From positions 12,674,938-12,738,937 of the forward strand of contig JAKZAP010000014.1 of NCBI GenBank assembly GCA_023053575.1: a stretch of 64,000 bases of DNA. The letters are read 5' to 3'. This document shows positions 55,909 through 64,000 of this stretch, piece after piece. The position numbers and the translations under genes were made by a program. Position 1 is the first letter of the stretch. Each line of letters begins with the position of its first letter. Source of the DNA: Branchinecta lynchi (Eukaryota > Arthropoda > Branchiopoda > Anostraca > Branchinectidae). The notes beneath the pieces are model-generated. The model did no database searches. It worked only from the letters and a program-made list of their open reading frames with translations, and was not told the origin of the DNA.

Positions 55909-57912
55909 TTTTATGGCACTTGCCCTTCGGTCAAGTGCCATATAGCGATCGCAATTTCTGTCCGTCCGTCGGTCTGTCGGTCGGTCGGTCCGGGTTTTGC
56001 TAGTTCGGGCACTTCCACATAAGCTAGGACGATGAAACTTCGCAGGCGTATCAGGAACCCCAAATGATTAAGTTGGAAATAGTCACTTCCCCGATCCAAG
56101 CATCGTGGGAGGAGTGGAGGGAGGGGAATCCAGAATCTTGAGGTATTTATAACTCTTGAACGGATGATCGACCTTAATGAAACTTGATATTTAGAAAGAC
56201 CTCGTGTCTCAGTACCCGGTGACTTCGGGGGGAGCTGGAGAGGGGAACCGAAAATCTTGGGAAACACTTAGAGTAGAGGGATCAGGATGAAACTTGGTGG
56301 AAAGAGCAAGCACAAGTCCTAGACCCATCATTGACATAACATTATGGGGGGAGTGGGGGGGGGGGGGGGGGGGTACAGATTTCGGATTATCCGTGAGTTC
56401 GGTACTTCCTGATGTACTGCATATCAGAGACTTGAACAAACTGACTTGACAATAGTCGTTTGCATGATACGGTCATCGTGGGGGGAGTGGAGGGAGGGGA
56501 ATCCGGAATCTTGAGGTATTTATAACTCTTCACTGGTTGATCGGATCTTAATGAAACTTGGTATTTGGAAAAACCTCGTGTCTCAGGCGATCCACAGAAA
56601 ATCCGGACCGGATCCGGTCATCTCGGGGGAGCTGGAGAGGGGAACCGGAAATCTTGGGAAACGCTTAGAGTGGAGGGATCAGGATGAAACTTGGTATGAA
56701 GAGCAAGCACAAGTTCTACATTCATTATTGACCTAACCGGATCGGATTCGAGCACCATGGAGGGAGTTGGGGGGGGGGGTCCGGATTTTCGATTATCTGT
56801 GAGTTCGGTACTTCCTGGTACTAGGACTTCGGTACTAGGACGATGCAACTGGGCAAGCATATCAGGGACTCAAACAAACTGAGTTGACAATAGTCGTTTG
56901 CATGATCAGATCATCGTGGGAGGAGTGGAGGGATGGGGAATCCGGAATCTTGTGGCATTCATAATTGTCGAACGGGCGATCGGGTTTGAATGAAACTTGG
57001 CAAGTGGAAAAAGGTGTCGTCTCAGACAGAAACCACGTGAAAGAACCACGTCATATCGGGCTCTTTAGGTGGAGTCGGGGGGGGGGGGGGGGTCCGGTAA
57101 TTCCGGTGATCGCGAGTTAGGATCGGACGATGTGCTAAGGACGATGAAACTAGGCAGGCATATTAGCTACCCGACTAAATAAAATCAAAGACCCGACACA
57201 ATGACCTAGGAGAATGTCTGTTTCTGGATCCGGCCACCTTTTTTTTTTGGGGGGGGGGGGGTGTTCAGGGAAGGTGAACCCGGAAATTACTGACTTGCGG
57301 AGTTTGCGAACTGGTGGTCCGATTCGAGTGAAACTTTATGGGTGATAAGAACTAGTGAGCTAGATATGTAAACGTGTCTCCCAACCACATGTGGCATTGG
57401 CTGGGGTAGCTGGAGGGGGGGGGGGGGCAGGACCGTTAACTTTGTGACATGGTCAAAGACAAAACGAATGGGCCGACTGGGATGCAAGTTGGACAGTACA
57501 GAGTTTATGCTGCCTAGTTTGTTATTTGGAATCCGGATTGGATCTGGCAACGGTAAAGGCGGAAACCATGAATTTGCAGATATGTTCCGATCCGAGTCAA
57601 GCTTGAAGGACGAGAAGAGAAGATGTCAGAGATGCGATGTTTATGTGTCCTGGTCGTGTTCGACCACAGTTAGGTAAGTAGGCGCGTACCGCGGCAATAG
57701 TACGGCAATCCTAGGAATCAAACTAGAATGGTGAAACATTTGCCCTAGATTATCCAAGGCGATGCCGAAAATGCTTAGGCTCGCGGGAAATTCGATACCT
57801 TATTTCTACGTCAAATCCTAGGGGGTTAAAAGGGGGTATTTTGTGACATTCTCATGTACTTTTTTGTACTACCTACTCGTAACAAGTGCCATATGAGCTC
57901 GTAGCTCTTGTT
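55909..57912 (+). mobile_element. Composite element, family R, best complete copy
   Basis: Opens TTTTTATGGCACTTGCCC, then CCGTCCGTCGGTCTGTCGG, then diverged monomers of ~150 and ~310 bp (GGATGAAACTTGGTGGAAAG, GGGGGAGTGGAGGGAGGGG), and ends AAGTGCCATATGAGCTCG. G runs at 56355, 56768, 57078, 57250 and 57416. Confidence 0.68.
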
Positions 57913-59560
57913 TGTATTGTTGTTAGCTGACATTTTCAGAAGGGTACAAGAGGGGAAGACAAGCCCGGACATATAGATCCAGAGACCACAGTCAGGCAGT
58001 TATAAAAGCCTTTTCAGTAATTTTGCAAAAACAAACTTTACTTTGTGTGTATTTATTAATGTTCTTTGACTCTAGAAAGTAGACAGGTAGACTTGGAAAT
58101 TAAATAGACCAATACCAACTGTACTTTTTCACTCATTGTGATTCAAACTTCTTGTTTCATTGTACTATTGATACAAGACCGAGAAATCTTAGAAGATTCT
58201 CCTCAGACCGAAAACTAAGGCTGAAACACCGCAATCATAGTGTCGAAACTAACATCCTCTTGCGGTTGAGTGAAGACCTCTTCTCAAAGGTCATAGAATA
58301 AGAAGACTCCTTAAAGAACCCGTCGTACCTGTAATGTCAATGCAACCTACGTAAGTACGTTCATTAATTCTTTAACCCGGAGACCCAAATTGCATGTTAC
58401 ATTCTGAAACAGATAACATCACTTCATTAACCTTTGCACTTGCCACGATTCGCTATTTATGCTCTGCTCCCAACAAGTGTTCGCGGATCATGCTACTGAT
58501 GCGTAAAACCTGTTATCTGAATTTTGCCAAGTTTTTGCTAAACGTCAAGGGGTCTTGGAAAAGTCTTAAAACAACCGAAGCTGTGGATAATTTGTTAAAA
58601 ACATACTGATAAGCCTGTTAAATGGCGGTTAAGATGGCAGTTTCACTCCACAGACCTCTCAGATAGAAAAAAACAACACATTTATAAAACAAAAATAAAT
58701 CCAATTGCTCAAATTTCAACTCAAACTTCGTGCCAGGACAACTCTGAAATAGTCGTCTATCAAGTTCGTTATTCATCCCTTCGATTTGGCTGTTTATAAG
58801 TAATAAAACCAGGGTAGTGAAACAGTACAGTAATGTACAGTAACAGTAACAATAAGCACACGTCTGCTGTATGCCATTGCAATGTACCTGAAACTGCACC
58901 TTAACCCCACCGAATTTCATTTATTTATTATTTCGAAAAAAACGCTGAGCTAGAAGCATGTTGCTATCTCTTCTGAATACTTTATGTCAAGAACGACTTT
59001 TAAAGGCTCTTGCTTCCATCCAGCGGCAGATTGCAATTACGAGTCTGGATCCCTTTTCTGGGTATCTCTATCAATACAAAGAGCCGGTCGCTTATTTAAC
59101 GACCCATAAAACAACCGCCAAAATGATTTTAGTTTTCGGTTTCTTATGCGTCTGGAAAATAAACGAGAAAGCGTGCGAGGCCGAGTTTTAATCCTTCTAT
59201 GACGAGCTGTCGTAATATAACAATACTTTTCCAACGGTTTATTTCTATGGAATTCAGTGCAATGTAGTAAAATGTAGCGGTGACGAAATAACGCTTTCGT
59301 TTATCAAACTTCCCATCCGTTAAGTCTCTGATTCTGATGGAACAACCCGACGTCTCATTCATTATGCTCATTCTAGAAACTAGCCCATATACCCTCACTC
59401 ATAAATGAATTCTCAGTTCATAATACTCAGTTGTTCATTAACCCCATATTACTAAGGCACTAGCGAAGTTTTCAACTGAACCCTGCGTCTACTTTAAGGC
59501 CTAGGTATTCGTGAATTTTAGCCCAACTTTTCAGTTCGCTTAATATAGAAGTTTAGGGTT
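57913..59560. other. No recognisable feature
   Basis: ORFs of 60-100 codons on both strands, none with a domain I recognise. No repeat noticed. Confidence 0.45.
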
Positions 59561-59569
59561 TCACACAAA

Positions 59570-60290
59570 CATCATTTCATCTAAAAAATCCGTCACCACT
59601 CCCAGATTTTCCGATAGTTCATCCACACGTCACCTGATCCACAAAATCCGCCAGTTGATCTACACGTAACTTCGTCCACACCTCACTTTGTCCACTGATC
59701 AGTTGTCTCGAACCTTACTTGTATAACACGTCATTTAGTCTACCGTCATTTCATCCCCACGTCAGCTCAACCTGTCTTAAAATCCGACGGTTCGCTCACA
59801 CATCAGCTCAAACAAACGTCAGTTCACACAAACGAAAGTTTACACAAACGTCAGTCCGCACAACGTCAGTTCACAAAACCTTAAAAGACATAGAATGCCG
59901 CTATCACACTTTTACATCTAACTCTTCTGTCTAGGGTAAACAATCTGTGGGTCTGTGGGGGTAGTGACGGACTTTGCAGGCGACCTGACGTTTTTATGAA
60001 CTGACGGTAGGCGGTCTGACGTGAAGATGAACTGCGGTATGGATAAACTGACGTGTGGTCGAACAGATGTATTTCTGAAGTGGCCGTACTGACGGTGGTT
60101 CAACTCACGGTGAACGTACTGACGCTTAGGTGAACTGACGTGTTGACGGACTGACGTGTAGATGAACTGACGTGTGAGCTAACTGACATGTGGATGAAGT
60201 GTCGGATTTTGCTTTGGACGAACTGACGTTTGAACGAACTGATGTTTGAACGAACTGACGTTTGTTCAAACTGACGTATGGAGGTTATGA
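59570..60290. repeat. Inverted pair of ~20-bp minisatellites
   Basis: Left half (about 59570-59880) repeats ACGTCAGTTCAYMCA-like units; right half (about 59990-60290) repeats the inverse GTGAACTGACGTGTNGATG. About 110 bases separate them. Units vary from about 16 to 24 bases. Confidence 0.75.
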
Positions 60291-60494
60291 AAGCACCCAT
60301 GATTACTCCGGGACTGTAGTCCCTCGCACGTCCGTTGTCAGAATCTTTCATTCATTGCATATAACTATCAGACTCTAGCCCCATCTCCCCTCACACTACA
60401 AGTTAAACAAATAAAATGCGGGTCCGCACACTTTCCTAATTCTCCGCATAAAAAGTCCAGCCTACAATAACCCGTGATTGTTACTAAATAGTTT

Positions 60495-60765
60495 TTATGG
60501 CCCTTGCCCCTCGGCCAAGTGGGGAGCCCGGTGGGATAGACAGGGAATCTGGAATCTATTGGCATACATAACTTTTGAACTGATGGTCGGATTTGAATGA
60601 AACTTGCCAAGTAGCTATCGCCTCAGATGTTGCATCGCAAGTCCGAACCGGATCCGGTACCCGTGGGGATTGGAGGGGGGGCACCGGAAATCTCGTGAAA
60701 TTGCTTAGAAGAACAAGCATAAGCCCTAGATACCCCCCCCCCCCTCTCGAAGAAAGAAAAAAGCT
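60495..60765 (+). mobile_element. Composite element, family R, 5' fragment
   Basis: TTTTTATGGCCCTTGCCC opening, then a monomer with GATTTGAATGAAACTTGCC and a C run at 60736-60745. Truncated; then 60766-60870 has two and a half ~44-bp units with GGCGCTCACGGAGCGCCCG. Confidence 0.5.
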
Positions 60766-60990
60766 AATCTGGGCGCTCACGGAGCGCCCGACCAATTCAA
60801 TTTAGCTAAACTGGACGCTCACAAAGCACCCGACCACAAAAGTTCAGCTAATTGGGCGTTCAGCTAAGTAAGGCAAACTCACCCTCGTAAGGCAAACTCA
60901 AGCCTGCACATGTTAGAGCTTTTATCAAAGCATAGTGTTCCATTGTTCCAAGTCTTCACATACTCAGGATTTATACCTCTTTCATAAGAC

Positions 60991-61368
60991 AATTAATGGA
61001 GTACGCATGCGCAGTGTGGCATTTTGGTCTAACTGCAGATCAAAACTCACGCATTGAAAGAATCCAAAAACGCGCTCTCCATTATCCATAAAGGCCCAAA
61101 AGTACCCTACTCCCTTCTTCTAAGCACATACACAATTGATGCATTGGAGAAACCGAGACTGAACCTATGCCTCGAGATCGGTAAAAAAAAACTTATTTCG
61201 CACCCGATCTACAATGAGTTTCTCCCTCCCCCATACAACAATATAAGGGAAAGGCAAGAGCGAGCAGTCTCTACGAAGGTCCCAATTTTCCAACCAGTAG
61301 CGGCCAAACAAAGCCGTTACCAAAATAGTTTTATACCAAAGATTGTTGAAATTTTAAACAGCCTTTGA
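60991..61368 (+). pseudogene. Frameshifted LINE C-terminal fragment
   Basis: First frame from 60991: MEYACAVWHFGLTADQNSR, IERIQKRAL, then a stop. The next frame continues from about 61075: IIHKGPKVPYSLLLSTYTID through SRYQNSFIPKIVEILNSL. LEYACPVWH and IQKRAL(R)II are standard near the C-terminus of jockey/CR1 LINE reverse transcriptases. A one-base shift at about 61075-61080 disables it. Confidence 0.7.
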
Positions 61369-61369
61369 A

Positions 61370-62340
61370 CATTTGTACGTGCTTTTAAATGTTTACGCTA
61401 TAACAGTACTCACCAATTTTGGTTTTGTAACCGTGAAAGTGTGAGTGAATAAATTACTATTCTACTACCCTACTAAAGCCCGAAAAAGTAAGTAAGGGTA
61501 GTTCAGATTTACCAAGAAACTGAGTTGACATCCAGCTTGGACGTAGGTTGTTCTGGGTTCTCGAGCGTTTGAGACTTCAGGAACTGTATTCTCAGTCGCA
61601 TGTTTCGAGCTTGCCATATTGACTATTTTATCACGCTCTGTTATGTACCAATATCTCTCATTCCATGTCAAAATCAGGCTGATTTTTCTTGTAGCGTACA
61701 ATTTTCACAATTTGCGAGTTTCTTAACAGAATACAGTTTGATTATAAGTATGTTCCTCCAGTGCAACACTGTAATGACGGGCCTTATTATTGCATCATGT
61801 CGTTTATTTTTATTTTTTATTTTTTTTTCTCTGAATGACCAGTAGGCTACTTCTTTTTCGGAAAGGGTCAAATTGAAGCACAATAACCACTTCCAGCTAA
61901 ATGTCTCACATTTTCTGGATTCGTAGTGAGCGAAGACAGACGGGCAGATCCATGCCAAGTGACCCTTAATTTCGTTTGGGATCCGAAAAGACGTACTCTG
62001 ATCATGCAGGATTTAAAAATTTTTTGCTGGTGGCGCCTTTTGTAGTATAGACTCTATTTACAGGAAGCTCCCGCCATTTCATTCGTGTTTTAGGCTTGGA
62101 ATTTCGGGGCTTGGATCACATTAAATTCTAAACTTTGTGGAGGGTAAGTAATGTTTTGTCCGAAAAAAGTCATAGCCTACTTAAAAATTTCGCATGCGGT
62201 GCTCATTTTCATTCTGTCTGACATACAGTCATTAAGAACTGCTGTAGGGCGGACCGTTGCATAAGCGAATTCCTGTTATTACAAATGACGTTCACCGTAA
62301 TTTTCTTCAAATTCGCACAGCTTCCAGCATGTAGTGCTGC
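61370..62340. other. No recognisable feature
   Basis: CTACTACC-type repeats at about 61460 may be the LINE tail. A good donor-like GGAGG|GTAAGTAATG at about 62140 has no associated ORF. Confidence 0.4.
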
Positions 62341-62554
62341 ATTTTTTGGCTACTGTTCTTAACTGGTATGATTCTTGAGCCTTGCCGGACATCTGTCGTG
62401 TATTTTAAGGTAGTCACCTCCCACGCCCAAGCCTTTCAAACCGCCCCTGAGCTCGCAGATAAGACTAGGCTTCTTCCGTTTTCGACGCTTGTAGATATCG
62501 CATGTCTTATTACTACATATGTGACAAACAGCTAAAATGGGCGGCAGGGCGCCG

Positions 62555-62895
62555 GTAGGCATCCTGCCCCCCCCCTCCCCCCCCCCCCCTCGAGTTTTGG
62601 CTAGCGACGCCCCTGCGGATCGGATCCGTGAAGGGGCGGGGGGTACCGTAAATAGTCTGGCATGCGTACGACAGGGATCAAACGAGTGGACCTAAACTCG
62701 AATGTAGAAAAGTAATTTGCCATAAATGATCCGAGGCAATGCCAGAAATGCTCAGACTCGAGTGAAACTGGCTATCCTATTTCTAGATCCGAATCTAGGG
62801 GGGTTGAAGGGAGTATTTTGTGACATTCTCACCTACTTTCCTGCACCACCTACTCGTGCCAACAAGTGCCATATGAGCTCGTAGCTCTTGTTATT
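62555..62895 (+). mobile_element. hAT-like end and family R end fragment
   Basis: C runs then GTTTTGGCTAGCGACG and CCCCTG (62590-62613), matching the inverted left end of 12845-13160, followed by a family R end closing AAGTGCCATATGAGCTCG at 62885. Confidence 0.5.
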
Positions 62896-64000
62896 AGTGG
62901 AATTTATGAGAAGTGGCTCAGTTTAGACCAACCTTTTGTGCTCTTGTCTTTTCCTTACGGCTGCAATTCGCACTCGAGGAAATACGCGCCTTTGAAAATG
63001 CCCATCCATACCAATAGCCTTTGCTTTGATGGTTGTCTATATATATTTTTACTTTTTTTTCCCTTCGATAAAAAAAGAATTGTTTTCAACTCCGCGCAAT
63101 CGTGTCCAACGCTATCTTGCTTCAGCGAGGATATATATGTCATTCATTCAGTTTAATTCAAGAGTCTTGTACCAGATGTTCACCAATAAACATATCTGTT
63201 TTCTACTTGGTATCTACAGTTCTCACCATTTTCACCAAACAAGAGTTGTCGCATTTGCCCCAAACCATACAAAGGTTTTGGCAAATTTATGACTTGGCCG
63301 ATGCAGGGATTTTTAGAATCAAACAAACTGCAGGACTACCAGATGCGTGAAAGAATTATAACGTTGGGAGCAGAGAGGTCAGACATAAGCCTACCAAAGT
63401 TTTTCCTGATTTTATTATCGGTTACTGGACTAATAATTCCGCTCGATTTGTAGGTAGGCTCAAGAAGTATATAATTGATTATCTTAATTCGCACATTAGA
63501 TCGAATAAGGTTTGTGACGGATCTGTTATGCTGCGCTTCTGGTTGGATGATCTTCTACTGTCTTGTTCTCTGTTAATGTTGGTTCTGACGGTTGAACCAA
63601 CAGGATTTGAAACCCCCTTGGTATTTGAATGGTTTGTTCTCCCACTCCCTGTCTAGACGAGACTGGAATGTTGCCATGGATCATCTAAGCAAAATTGTCA
63701 GATCTAGATGTCCGCTATAAGTAAGATATTCAGAAAGATTCTAACGCAAATGAGAACCACATGTAACGGCTCTTGATAGGTAACGCAGTCAACGAGGTTC
63801 ATGTCTTTCTTCGGCATGTCTGAGCATGTCTTGGTGTCTGACTTGTCTTGGCTCTTGATAGGTCACGCAGTCAATGAAGTCCATGTCTTCCTTTGGCATG
63901 TCTGATCATTATTCATGTCTGACTTGTCTTGGTGTGTCAGTCATGAGCTGATCCTGGCACCTGCCTTGCCCGTTGCATTATCTTCATCTGCAAAGTTATT
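62896..64000. other. Intergenic DNA with a two-unit tandem repeat
   Basis: GGCTCTTGATAGGT(A/C)ACGC starts at 63766 and 63849, giving two ~83-bp units with CATGTCTTGGTGTCTGACT and GGCATGTCTGA motifs. No gene recognised. Confidence 0.55.

Noticed and set aside
62100..62150. First exon of a plus-strand gene ending at GTAAGTAATG
   Set aside because: Good donor consensus only; no ORF, no promoter signal and no downstream exon.
1..64000. tRNA or rRNA genes
   Set aside because: I searched by eye for the GGTTCGANTCC box with a matching A box and for rRNA core words and found none convincing.

Overview
The window is animal (invertebrate metazoan) nuclear DNA. It holds one recognisable host gene, broken into small GT-AG exons with introns of 0.4 to 6.8 kb, set in DNA dominated by short non-autonomous DNA transposons, decayed LINE retrotransposons and minisatellites. 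I could not fix the phylum. There is no sign of bacterial operon structure.

Positions 1 to about 27,500, minus strand, carry the 5' two thirds of a protein O-mannosyltransferase 1 (POMT1) gene. I resolved eleven coding exons by splice signals, exact phase continuity and family motifs. They encode about 547 residues: a charged N-terminal extension, the DE motif of the first lumenal loop, the PMT membrane domain and the three MIR repeats. The last exons (C-terminal membrane region) lie beyond the left edge. An in-frame stop 15 bases upstream supports the start at 27,469. The introns hold three TTAA-flanked piggyBac-like MITEs, palindromic TA-flanked MITEs, hAT-like MITEs, a LINE in antisense (22.3-24.6 kb), and a 137-bp triplication that includes the 5' splice site of exon 5.

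Positions 27.7-33 kb, upstream of POMT1, hold a decayed reverse transcriptase LINE on the minus strand. Next comes a cluster of foldback elements with 8-bp target duplications: one inserted in a palindromic MITE, then a three-level nest of hAT-like elements whose innermost member is built of TATCGATA-like palindromes. A second copy of that innermost element, with a perfect duplication, lies at 54.9-55.3 kb.

Positions 34-45 kb hold four copies (a fifth is in a POMT1 intron) of a composite element bounded by GGGATCCC, with a CCGT microsatellite near its start and a core of diverged ~140-bp monomers. The largest copy carries two LINE fragments flanked by unusually long direct repeats. Positions 45-64 kb hold tandem arrays (85 bp, ~165 bp, 19 bp), copies of a second composite family (ends with ATGGCACTTG), hAT-like MITEs with clean 8-bp duplications, an inverted pair of ~20-bp minisatellites, and a frameshifted LINE fragment. 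No second host gene could be established. A 60-codon minus ORF at 44.9-45.1 kb and a facing signal-peptide-like plus exon are weak candidates.
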